Shown: piece after piece, positions 33,051-42,355 of the stretch | Numbering within the stretch: the stretch's first letter is position 1 | How the letters are laid out: every line of letters begins with the position of its first letter | Assembly: GCA_024345305.1 (NCBI GenBank) | Contig: BRON01000001.1 | Coordinates: 2,108,001-2,172,000 of the forward strand | Reading direction: 5' to 3' | From: Mrakia gelida | Taxonomy: Eukaryota; Basidiomycota; Tremellomycetes; Cystofilobasidiales; Mrakiaceae | DNA: 64,000 bases | Program-made: the position numbers and the translations under genes | Notes under the pieces: generated by a model | What the model saw: the letters and a program-made list of their open reading frames with translations, nothing else | Database searches by the model: none | What the model was told of the DNA's origin: nothing

Positions 33051-33055
33051 ATTCT
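33051..33055. repeat. target-site duplication ATTCT (left)
   Basis: Five bases directly outside the left LTR. The same five bases occur directly outside the right LTR at 37,894-37,898. A 5-bp duplication is what Ty1/copia integrases make. Confidence 0.85.
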
Positions 33056-33282
33056 TGTTGTTGGGTCGTCCACTTGAGCTTAGGGATGTCTGCAGGATGT
33101 GGTTCAAAGCTTGTTGTATAAAGCTAGCTACTCGAAAGGTTTATATACTATGGAAATGGTCACGTGATCTGAAGGTAGCTTACAAAGCTGTTTACGAAGA
33201 ATGGTTACTAACAAGGGGACTGAACGAGACGCGTTACTAAGCTACCACGTAAGACCTCTCTGCGAGTCGCCACCTTCCAACA
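33056..33282 (-). repeat. copia long terminal repeat (3' LTR of the minus-strand element)
   Basis: 227 bp beginning TGTTGTTGGGTCG and ending CCTTCCAACA, so with the canonical TG...CA ends. By eye it is identical to the copy at 37,667-37,893. It contains a TTTATATACTATGG box. A purine-rich stretch suited as polypurine tract (GTGGGAG in the minus-strand sense) lies directly inside at about 33,283-33,291. Confidence 0.9.
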
Positions 33283-33312
33283 CTCCCACTCGACGAGCTG
33301 AGAGCCCTTCCT

Positions 33313-36300
33313 TCATTTCCCCCTCTGCGGGTTTCCATCCATGTCTCCGCTGGTCTTTTGATCCACGCGCGAGGTTTCCTTCTGGATGTTGAGCGATTTC
33401 TTAAACCGTTCGAGCTTTTCGACTCCGAGAGCCTTGGTGAGGATGTCTGCCTGCATGTCCTCGGTGGGACAGTAGTTGAGCTTGATGAATCCTCTCTGTT
33501 GGGCCTCTCGTCCGTATTTGTACGCGACGTCGATGTGCTTGGTCTTCTCCGAGTGAGTACCGTTCTTGGTTGTTTCGATGGCTCCTTGGTTGTCTACGTT
33601 TACTGGGATCGATCCGGTGTCGTATCCGAGTTCAGCGAGGATCTTGGCGACCCACCTAAGGCTCCGGCATCCTGCGGAGAGAGCGATGTACTCTGCTTCA
33701 AGAGAAGAGAGACTGATTGCCTTTTGGCGTCGACTTGCCCAGATGACTGTGGATCCAAATACCTTGACGACGAATCCTGTTGTTGATCGTCTTGATTCCG
33801 TGTCTCCGGCGTAGTCGGAGTCGGTCCATAGTTCTGCGATTGGAGCGTCCGAGTGTCCTCCAAGTTGAAGCGACGTGTCTGCTGATCCTTGTAGGTATCG
33901 CATGACCTTCTTGACTGCTCCCCAATGAACCCTTCGTGGGTCCGAACTGAATCGGCTGAGAACTCCGACGGCGAAGGCGATGTCCGGTCGAGTGCAGACT
34001 TGGAGGTACATCAACGATCCCACCGCTTCGAGGTAGGGTACTCCGTCCAGCTTCTCTGATCCCGAATCCTCCGATTGGACCGACAGTTGCCTAAAGTCGT
34101 CCATCGGAACCTTGTTTGGTTTAGCGTCGACCATGTTGAATCGTTCGAGGACCGTTTGAACGTATCGTTTCTGGCTGAGGTCCATTGTCCCCGCCTTGCG
34201 GTCCCTCGTAACGTCAATCCCGAGGATTGTTCCTGGGTTGAGGTCTCCTCTGTCGTCGATCTTGAACTTCTTTTGGATCTCCGTCATGACCCACTCCAAA
34301 TCCTCGTTGTCTCCTGCGGCGACGAAGTCGTCAACGTACTGGACCAACATGATCCGTCGTCCCTTCCTATGCCCTATGTAGATGCAAGGGTCCGCTTCGA
34401 GTGGATGGAGATTGAGTTGAGTTTGAAAGAACTTTGAGGAGTGATTGTAGAACGCGAGTGGCGATTGTTTGAGTCCGTATAGGGCCTTGAGGAGATGCGC
34501 GACGAGTTTCTTCTTGTCGGCTCCCTTTTGTTCGTACCCTGTTGGCTGTTCCATGAAGACCGTTTCCACTAGGTCGGCTGTGAGGAACGCCGTCTTGAAG
34601 TCTCCTTGGACTAGATCGAGATCCTCCGATGCTGTGATGGCGAGGACGATCCTGAGTGAGTTGAGCTTTGATACCGGCGCGTACGTCTCGACGTAGTCGA
34701 CTCCTTCTTGCTGACTGAATCCCTTGGCGACCCATCTAGCTTTGAAGCGAGTAATCCTCCCGTCGGCTCCTTTCTTGAGCGCGTAGACCCAGCGACCTCT
34801 GACCGTTTTTGATCCTGAGGGTAGCTCTGTGAGTTCAAAGACTCCGTTCCCTTCCATCGACACCATCTCTTCGTCCATCGCTTCCCTCCAGAAGTATGCG
34901 TGCTCCGACGCCATGGCTTCTCCGTATGTATTTGGGACGGAGGGTGGTGGAAGATCCTCGAGTTTGGGTTGCGTCGCTTGAGCGTGTCCGGCGAAGTCCT
35001 CCGAAATGAAGTCGGTGATGTCGTAGTCTGTCTGGACAAATCTTGCCGAGTCTCCTGTTCCTGTGAGAGGTTTCTTGTGCCGTTGACCTCGTCCGTAGCT
35101 CCCACTCAAATCGACAGCCGGTTCATCGATGATGGGCTCGTAAGTGTAGGAGTGCTTGACGCGTGATGGGTTGGGTTTCCTTGCCTCGGTCTCCCTGACC
35201 GGGTCTTGTTGGTTGGACTTGAGTAGGTGCTGTTCCTCTCCTTTGTCCTCCTCTAGTTCCTTCTCTTCTTCTTCCTCCTCCTTGTGGTCCTCCTTGATTC
35301 CGGCTTGTCCCATTCCTGGTAGCTCCACCGTCTGGTGGACTCCACGTGTTTCGTCGAAGATAACGTCCCGAGAATGAAGGATCGACCGCTTGGGGTCTCC
35401 ATGGACTTGAAGTCGATAGGCCTTCTTCCCGTTGAGATCGCCGTATCCGAGGAAGATGCACTTGATGCTCTTGGGTTGATGCTTGATCTTTTGAAGGTTG
35501 AGCGCGTAAGCGAGAGCTCCGAACGTCCGCATTGCAGTGAGGTCGGGCTTCCTTTTGTAGTAGGCTTGGTAGGGGGTTTGAGAGTTGACTGAGGATGAGG
35601 GAATGCGGTTGATTGTGTATGTGGCGTAGTTCATGGCTTCCGCCCAGTAGGATCCGTCGAGGTCCCTCGCGTCTCGTAGCGCGCAGGTGATCTTCTCCTC
35701 GATGGTTCGCATTCCTCGTTCGGCCTTGCCGTTTTGTTGCGGTGTGTGTGGGATAGTCGTTTCCTTGGTGATTCCTTCGTCCCGGAGATAGAACTCGTAG
35801 TCCTTCGACGTGTATTCCCCACCGTTGTCTGACCTGATCCGTTTGACGACGTGATTGGTCCTTTTCTCCTCCCTTTTCCTCCAGGTGATGAATGTTGCCA
35901 GTGTTTCCGACTTCCTCTTCAATGCGAACGACCAGTGGTAGTTGCTGAAGTCGTCCCAGATCGTCATCATGTAACGCATTCCTTGAGCCGAGGCGATTGG
36001 CATCGGTCCGGCGAGATCCGTGTGGACGAGTTCGAGAGGTGAAGTGGTTTTGGTGGTGGAGGTGGGGAATGGAGTTCGATGTTGTTTCCCTTCGACGCAA
36101 GGTACGCAGATCCTTTCCTTGAATCCGATGATGTCCTTTTTGGTGAAGGTTGGTAGGAGCTTCTGACGAGACAACTCCTCCATGGCGGAGATAGAAGCGT
36201 GACCGAGCCGGCGATGAAGGACCTCGATCTTGTCGACTCCTGTTGCCGCGAGTGCTACGTCTTCTCCTCCTGAGCCGACTCCCTTGAAGTCGCTCACGTC

Positions 36301-37620
36301 CAGCATGTAGAGGTTCTTCGACACCTCTTTTCCCTCCATGAACAGCGATCCGTCTCGAAGGAACTGGCATCGCTTGTTGGTTTGGGTTGTCCCCTTGCTG
36401 GGGAACCTGGTCTCGACTCCTTTGTTACCGAGTTGACCAATACTGATGAGGTTGCTGAACCCTGGGATGTGGTATACGTCGGAGATGGTGAAGGCCTTCC
36501 TTGATCCTTTCACGGTGGTCTGGAGGTGGATGGAGCCGATGCCGAGGATCTGAACGATTGATCCGTTGGCCGTCGTGACCGTTCCGTTGTGCGCCTTGTA
36601 TGTCACGAAGCGTTCCCGGTCCCCGACGATGTGGTTTGACGCTCCACTATCGGCGATGTATCCATGCTTGGTTTGAGCGAAGAGCGCTTGGGCCGACGTC
36701 GCGATGTCGGATCCTGCTTGAAGACCGTAGTCTACGAGGTGCGCCTCTTCCCTATCCTTCCAGTTCCCCTTGTTCTCCTTCTTCCCCTTCCCGAACTTCC
36801 TTCCCTTTCCACCTTGTCCCTGCCCCGTGGGCTTTCCTCCATTCAACTCCCAGCACTCCGACTTGAAGTGTCCGACCTTGTTGCACTGATGGCACTTGGC
36901 GGTCCTCTTGTCGACAAGGAGGGCTGTTTCCTTCGACGATGAAGTACCGGTCGGTTTGAGGGACTCGTGAGTCCTTTCGTGGATGAGGAGGGATGTGGCG
37001 ACGGCGGTTGGGTTGAGTTCTTGTTTTGATTCTTGTGCCTGGAGCGTTTGGTGTTGAATGAATTGTTCGAGTGATGCGGGTAATCCACTGAGGAAGAACA
37101 TTGTGCTCATCCTGTCTGGGATGTTGAGGCCGAGAGCTGACATGTCGTCGATGATCCTTTGGAATTCGTCGATGTACTCCTGTACTGGTTCTCCCTCCTC
37201 CATCTTGAGGTCCCTCATCCTTCGGATGGCCATGACCTCTCCCGCTCCTCCTTCCACCTTGTGAGTCTTCCTCAGAAGATCCCATGCCTCCTTTGCGTGT
37301 TTGCAGTTCCGGATCCGAGGTAGTTCTCGGTCGCTGACCGCCATTTGAATCCTGTGGAGCGCGAACTCGTCCATATGGTCCCATTCTTCGATGTCCTTGA
37401 CGTTGTTCTGCTGCTCCACGACCTCTTGTCCGGTGGTGTCCTTTTCCTTGACTTCCGGGGTGAGGTTGGGCCTGGTTTTCGTACCGAGGACGACGGGCTT
37501 GATTCCTGCTTCTCCAAAAGCGATCTCCATCCTTACTGACCACGTCTCGTAGTTGGTACCATCGAGAGCAGTGAGCTTGAACAGCTTGTGATCCAGCTTC
37601 TTGGAGTAGTTGCTTGACAT
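33313..37620 (-). CDS. copia gag-pol polyprotein (1,435 aa)
   Basis: One uninterrupted frame from ATG 37,618-37,620. Domains in order: gag (UBN2-type; WDLLRKTHKVEGG, residues ~110-200), CCHC zinc knuckle CHQCNKVGHFKSEC (~243), aspartic protease IADSGASNHIVGD (~320), GAG-pre-integrase with HRRLGHAS (~468) and a Cys pair, and the integrase core with HTDLAGPMPIASAQGMRYMM, SDNGGEYTSKDYEFYL and HTPQQNGKAERGMRTIEE. The reverse transcriptase follows with RWVYALKKGADGRITRFKAR, DFKTAFL and YVDDFVAAGD (~1095), then RNase H with DSDYAGDTESRRSTTGFVV and LEAEYIALS. The order PR-IN-RT-RH defines Ty1/copia. All catalytic residues I can check are present, so it looks competent. The product makes virus-like particles in the cytoplasm and integrates cDNA in the nucleus. 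Confidence 0.95.
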   Translation of the reverse strand: MSSNYSKKLDHKLFKLTALDGTNYETWSVRMEIAFGEAGIKPVVLGTKTRPNLTPEVKEKDTTGQEVVEQQNNVKDIEEWDHMDEFALHRIQMAVSDRELPRIRNCKHAKEAWDLLRKTHKVEGGAGEVMAIRRMRDLKMEEGEPVQEYIDEFQRIIDDMSALGLNIPDRMSTMFFLSGLPASLEQFIQHQTLQAQESKQELNPTAVATSLLIHERTHESLKPTGTSSSKETALLVDKRTAKCHQCNKVGHFKSECWELNGGKPTGQGQGGKGRKFGKGKKENKGNWKDREEAHLVDYGLQAGSDIATSAQALFAQTKHGYIADSGASNHIVGDRERFVTYKAHNGTVTTANGSIVQILGIGSIHLQTTVKGSRKAFTISDVYHIPGFSNLISIGQLGNKGVETRFPSKGTTQTNKRCQFLRDGSLFMEGKEVSKNLYMLDVSDFKGVGSGGEDVALAATGVDKIEVLHRRLGHASISAMEELSRQKLLPTFTKKDIIGFKERICVPCVEGKQHRTPFPTSTTKTTSPLELVHTDLAGPMPIASAQGMRYMMTIWDDFSNYHWSFALKRKSETLATFITWRKREEKRTNHVVKRIRSDNGGEYTSKDYEFYLRDEGITKETTIPHTPQQNGKAERGMRTIEEKITCALRDARDLDGSYWAEAMNYATYTINRIPSSSVNSQTPYQAYYKRKPDLTAMRTFGALAYALNLQKIKHQPKSIKCIFLGYGDLNGKKAYRLQVHGDPKRSILHSRDVIFDETRGVHQTVELPGMGQAGIKEDHKEEEEEEKELEEDKGEEQHLLKSNQQDPVRETEARKPNPSRVKHSYTYEPIIDEPAVDLSGSYGRGQRHKKPLTGTGDSARFVQTDYDITDFISEDFAGHAQATQPKLEDLPPPSVPNTYGEAMASEHAYFWREAMDEEMVSMEGNGVFELTELPSGSKTVRGRWVYALKKGADGRITRFKARWVAKGFSQQEGVDYVETYAPVSKLNSLRIVLAITASEDLDLVQGDFKTAFLTADLVETVFMEQPTGYEQKGADKKKLVAHLLKALYGLKQSPLAFYNHSSKFFQTQLNLHPLEADPCIYIGHRKGRRIMLVQYVDDFVAAGDNEDLEWVMTEIQKKFKIDDRGDLNPGTILGIDVTRDRKAGTMDLSQKRYVQTVLERFNMVDAKPNKVPMDDFRQLSVQSEDSGSEKLDGVPYLEAVGSLMYLQVCTRPDIAFAVGVLSRFSSDPRRVHWGAVKKVMRYLQGSADTSLQLGGHSDAPIAELWTDSDYAGDTESRRSTTGFVVKVFGSTVIWASRRQKAISLSSLEAEYIALSAGCRSLRWVAKILAELGYDTGSIPVNVDNQGAIETTKNGTHSEKTKHIDVAYKYGREAQQRGFIKLNYCPTEDMQADILTKALGVEKLERFKKSLNIQKETSRVDQKTSGDMDGNPQRGK

Positions 37621-37666
37621 GACGAAGGATTGCTGAGCGGGTGGTGGCGAACTGGTGCTGATAACG

Positions 37667-37893
37667 TGTTGTTGGGTCGTCCACTTGAGCTTAGGGATGT
37701 CTGCAGGATGTGGTTCAAAGCTTGTTGTATAAAGCTAGCTACTCGAAAGGTTTATATACTATGGAAATGGTCACGTGATCTGAAGGTAGCTTACAAAGCT
37801 GTTTACGAAGAATGGTTACTAACAAGGGGACTGAACGAGACGCGTTACTAAGCTACCACGTAAGACCTCTCTGCGAGTCGCCACCTTCCAACA
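37667..37893 (-). repeat. copia long terminal repeat (5' LTR of the minus-strand element)
   Basis: 227 bp, same sequence as 33,056-33,282. It is the promoter end for the minus-strand gag-pol, whose ATG is 46 bp inside the element. Confidence 0.9.
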
Positions 37894-37898
37894 ATTCT

Positions 37899-38534
37899 TT
37901 GGTGTAGATTATTTGTTTCCCTCTCTCTCGCACTGATCAGTTCGTCACTATCTATCTCCGACTTTTCTCTTTGCTTGCTGCTTGTGGCTCGATCGTTCAG
38001 AAGGGTGGGTCTCCGCTTTCAGAACCAGGAGGCGTCGAACGTCGAACCGACGCGTCTACTCGCCCCTTCGATCTTCTCGCCCACCTCCCTCAGGTCGCGT
38101 CGACCAGCCACACATAGTAAAACCAACAGATAGATAAATAGATCGATCAAAGAGATAAAACAACCCTCGAGGCAACAACTGAACCAGATCCAATGGAAGC
38201 AAACGAAGGGAGGAAGGAAGGACCGAGACGAGTACTGTAGCTGAGCCAGCCGAGAAAGGAGAAACCCCAGAGCAGGATGAACGTAATGAAGGGACGCAAA
38301 GATAGATAGATAGGGATAATGCCAGATGCCAGATGGTAGAAGCACAAAAGGAACGAGAAAAAAGGAGAGCGGCCGGAGGAAGAGAGTTGTCATTCGTCGT
38401 CGTCGCTGTAAGGCAAGGTCGGAAGAGGGTGTCAGATCGAGAGGACAAGGCAAGGGCACGAGAGGAACATGGAGCTCACAAAGAGAGAGAGAGAGAGAGA
38501 GCGTGTGTGTGTGTGAGTGTGTGTGAAAGAAGGA
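37899..38534. other. 3' flank of the GT90 gene with simple repeats
   Basis: No exon supported. Short GATA-type repeats occur near 38,128-38,150 and 38,300, and a (GA)n(GT)n tract at about 38,480-38,525. Confidence 0.5.
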
Positions 38535-39984
38535 TCACTGAAGGAGCAGCTTGCCTCCCATGGACTGGAAAAGAAAAGCAGGCGAAACGAAGCGGAGCGA
38601 GCAGTCAGTCTCGAGAACGAACGAGGGGGCGAAACCGAAACGAAGCTCACCATGGCGTCTCGGTCGTGAGCCAACGCTCTTCGATATTCGAGGAGGAGTC
38701 GGAACATGCTGAAAAAGAAGAAAGGAAAAAAGGGGGAAGCAGGCGTGGGCTGGGGGTCGTCAGCCAGAGCGAGAAGGTCGAGAGGTCGAGACGAGACGAG
38801 ACCGAGTTTCAGGACGACGACGCTTTGCTTTCGATCTCGTCGAGTCGACGAAGAAGAAAGAAAGGCGAGAAAAATCTCCTTCGTCAAGAAGAGGAGAGCG
38901 TCGAGAAAGGTGGACTCACTATGCTTGCATATCGACCCAGCGCCAATTCTTCGCGACGAAGTCCAGCCCCGCCTCAGAGATGACCTTCCCGATCGCCTCG
39001 TTTCCTTCCGAGACTCCAGGAACACCGATGAAGAAGGTGGAGGTGTCTGATAAAAAAGAAAAAGAAGAGGAAAGGTCAGCTTGACGTCGCGTCGACGTCG
39101 AGTCTAGCCGACGTCGATTCGAGACGAGGAGATGAGAGGACGGAAGGTCGTTCGAATCACGATAGAGATCCGTAAGGTCGAGGTTGACAGGGACGTAGTG
39201 AAGCCAGGGAGTGAGCCACTCAGTGTTCCACTCGGGATAGATGGTGATCTGAAGAGAAAAAGCGAAGGAAAAGGGAGGTCAGTTTCGAGAGACGAACGCG
39301 TCGAAAGAGACGAGGAGGTTGAAGCTGACCTTGAAGACGACCTGTCCGAGAGCGACGAGTCGACGGAATCGAGAGGACCCTGGGAGGATATAGAGCTAGG
39401 TCAGTCGAGTATTCAAGGCAGAAAGGGGGACGCAGTAAGCTCACATCCGTTTCCATCGCTGAAGAAAGAAAGGTCGAGAGTCAGCTCTCCGCTTCGTCCA
39501 CCGACTTCTCTCGCGCTCGAAAACTCACATATCCAAAGCGTATCGATACAACAGCGTCTCCTGAGGTGTAACGTATCCACCCAGCTTGATCTCATCCCTC
39601 ATCTCGTCGCCTGAAACACCACCGAACCGACAACAGCAAGTCAGTCTCGTCGTCTCCCCTCCCTCGCACCGTCTCGCTCGAACACTCACAAGTCCCATCG
39701 CTCTCCTGACACTGCGACACCGCCGTAATCCCCACATCGAAAAGATGCTCGTTCAGCTCCCTCGCATGAAGTCTCCTCATCGACACCTCCCTCGTAGCCT
39801 CGTCCCAGCCAGTCTCGACGAGCACGTCCGTGTGCGAATCTCCATGAGCGTTGGCGAGAGCGTTCAGTCGAACTCGATGACTGTTTCGCCAGTTAAAGTC
39901 GTTCTTCTTCTCGTAGTGCCCTCCCGTGGTGCTTCCTCGCCAGAAGACCTAAGCGAACGGGAACGAGGGAGGAGGGTCGTGGGG

Positions 39985-40017
<33 letters not shown>

Positions 40018-42230
40018 GGGGAGGGAAAGAAAGTCAGCGAGAGAATCCTCAAAAAGGAAAACGAAACGCGAGCTCGAGCTCTCGGACTGACCTTGTTGTT
40101 GGTCTTCTCCTCCCAGGAGGTGACTCCGCTCGTCTTGTTCTGGAAGGCGACCATGGGAGCCATGAGGATCTGAGGCGACTGAGCGATCTTGGAGAGAACG
40201 AACTGAGGGTGGAGTTTGGGCGTTCGAACGACGTTTCGAGCGTAAGAAGCGTGGTAAGGGACGATGGAGGGGTTGTCTGTGCGAGCGAAGAGAGAGAGTG
40301 GGTGATCAGGGAGGGACTGGGAAGGGGTAGGTATAGAGAGAGGGAGGTACGAACGACAGAAATCGAAGGACTTGGTAGGGTTCTTGATGAAGGAGATGGG
40401 GAGGACGTTGGCTGAGGGGGGACGAACGAGACGAAGTTTTTTGATCAGATCGCGAATTCTTTTGCTCGAGCGAGCGGACAGCGAGGAGTCGAAAGCCAGG
40501 ACTGGTCGGTCGAAAGCCAGTGAGTACTCACGTTTCTCGCTAAAGTCGTCTCGTTCCGAGAAGATAGCGGCCTCCTTGAAAGGTTTCCGATCCGAGAGCG
40601 ATCTCCACGAGCAGGCCTCTGCGAGACGAAAAAGGAATCAGCACGCGCAATTGACTTTGCTTAGGTCGAGCATAGGAAAGAGATGGAGAACTCACTCAAC
40701 AACCCATCAGCCATAGCACCTTTCCGAGACGTATCCTCCATGACCTTGAGCTGCTCTTGGTCGATGTCTGTGAAGGAAAGGAGCGAAGGAGTTCGAGCGA
40801 AGAAAGGAGGCGAGTCAGCTTCTCTGTCCGATCGCGCGAAGCTCGACCAAGGACGACGGACACTCACGAGCCCCCCGTTCAGCCAACCCCATCATCCTGT
40901 TCCTAAACTCCTCTCCCATGATCCTACTCCCCAGATCGTGATCCGACACACTGAGCTTGACGAGTCCATCGTCTCCTCCGACCTCTCCGAGCGAACCGAG
41001 CCCTTCTCCAAAGTCGGCAGGGAGGAACTGACGGAACCCGTCGCTGTAGAGCACGAAGCAACCCGACCTAACTGTCAGCCTAGAGCGTCGCGCGTCGAAG
41101 AGTTCGTCGTCGGGTCGAGGGAGAGAAAGAGAGAGACAGAGAGAGAGAGAGAAAGGCAGGACGACGACGTACAGCAACTTCGACATCTCCAAGGCTCGAT
41201 TCGACTTGATTCTCTCCCCCGTGATGTTGACAAGTTCGTCTCGTCGAACCTGGAGCTCGTAGGAGAAACCTTCCTTGGTGAGAAGCTGGCTCAGTCGAGA
41301 GCCGAGGAAGACGGGGTCGAGAGCGAGGAAGGGAGTGATGGAGGTGTGGATTTGGTCGTACTGCGAAACGAGACGAAAGGTCAGCTCGACGAAAGAGGAG
41401 AGTCGAGGAGCGAGAGAGAGAGAGAGAGACAGAGATGGAGATGATACGTACGTCGTCGACCTGTTGCCGAAGAAGAGAGAGGAAGGTGGAATCAGCATTC
41501 TGTCGTGGGGATCGACGCGAAGGAGGGGAGGACGAGAGAAGGGTGGGCAAGAGCGAGAGAGCTCACAATCTGAACGTCGTTGGCTCGAGCAAACTTCCAC
41601 CAGTCGTCGAACCCTCTAGGTGGAGAGCGTCCGTATCGGGTCTTGTAGGTCTCTACGGCTTGTTCTCTGTGAACGTCGAAGGTGAAGAGGGAGAGGGTGT
41701 GAGATCAAAGGGAAGGAGGGAAGGAAGGAGGGAGACACGAGAGTTGAGCTCACAGTGTTTTGCTTTGCCTGCGATAAGACGACGAGGAAAGAGGGTCAGC
41801 TGGATTTTCGCGCCTGTGCGTAGGTGGGGGTATTAAGAGCTTACCTAGCCAGCTGGTTATCCCACTTGAGCTTTGCATCCTCCATCAGTTTCCTTTGAAT
41901 GAGAACGAGGGAAGGGCAAAGGTCAGCTTCGCCCACCCCTTCCCTTTTTTCTCGTTGATCTCACCTGATAGGATGCCCCCCTTCCTTCCATTCCCTCTCT
42001 CCTACGGTAACACTCCCATCCGCTCCCTCATGCAGCCAATGTGGCAGTTCAGGCCTCTTCTGAAGGAGCTTTGTCTGCTCGAGTGACGGCGACGAAGCGA
42101 ACGGAGGAAACAGGTGAGGAGTAGGAAGTCTCGGTAAGCTCGGGAGGTGAAAGGTGGGTGCAGGGAGTCGAAGGAGGTAGAGGATAGCGAGGCTCACCTT
42201 GCGGGTCTTGGGCTTTAGAGGCAAAACCCC
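38535..42230 (-). CDS. GT90 / CAP10-family glycosyltransferase, N-terminus missing
   Basis: Many small exons on the minus strand. Recognisable blocks in order: [36 protein letters not shown] followed by [20 protein letters not shown] and [105 protein letters not shown] followed by [39 protein letters not shown] and [18 protein letters not shown], then SMGGKLLLQ and a stop at 38,535. 'RYGR.PP.GFD.WW.FA', 'RG.TTGGHY' and 'YRY.LD.DGNG' define GT90, which includes Cryptococcus Cxt1 and CAP10/CAP64-related capsule proteins. The expected N-terminal signal anchor is not found: before 42,230 there is no in-frame ATG, and the start of a GT-O-FucT pseudogene on the other strand lies at 42,356. The coding part otherwise looks intact. 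Either an upstream exon was missed or the gene lost its start. Confidence 0.7.
39987..40015 (+). repeat. 29-base homopolymer of G inside a GT90 intron
   Basis: An unbroken run of 29 G on the + strand, flanked by TT on both sides (GGGGTT...TTGGGG). In the sense of the minus-strand GT90 gene it is a poly-C tract placed between the CTGAC branch point (about 40,033-40,040) and the 3' splice site of the exon starting VFWRGSTT. It thus forms most of the polypyrimidine tract of that intron. Confidence 0.9.
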
Positions 42231-42355
42231 TTTCGAGCCCGTCAAATTGGGAGGGAGGGAGGAAGCGAAAGGGAAAGAAGGGAGGGAAGGGAAAGTCAAA
42301 CCTCGACCCAAGCTCACCACCCGCCTCGTTTCCTCCTCCAACGACGACAACGACG

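Larger units (their letters stand above)
33056..37893 (-). mobile_element. complete Ty1/copia LTR retrotransposon
   Basis: A 4,838-bp element: two 227-bp LTRs that I read as identical, a single long gag-pol frame between them, and a 5-bp ATTCT duplication outside. Directly inside the 5' LTR (minus-strand sense) is a TTATCAGCACCAG stretch, similar in place and sequence to the TATCAGAGC-type primer binding sites of copia elements. Identical LTRs, an unbroken frame and a perfect target duplication mean recent insertion. A diverged solo LTR (58.28-58.51 kb) and an LTR fragment (32.76 kb) show older activity of the same family. Confidence 0.9.

Noticed and set aside
35123..36370. Minus-strand frame of 415 codons inside the copia element
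   Set aside because: It is a shifted frame of the gag-pol coding sequence, rich in Arg/Gly, with no domain of its own.
36752..37684. Minus-strand 310-codon frame over the gag region
   Set aside because: Another shifted frame of gag-pol; the true frame carries the zinc knuckle and protease motifs.
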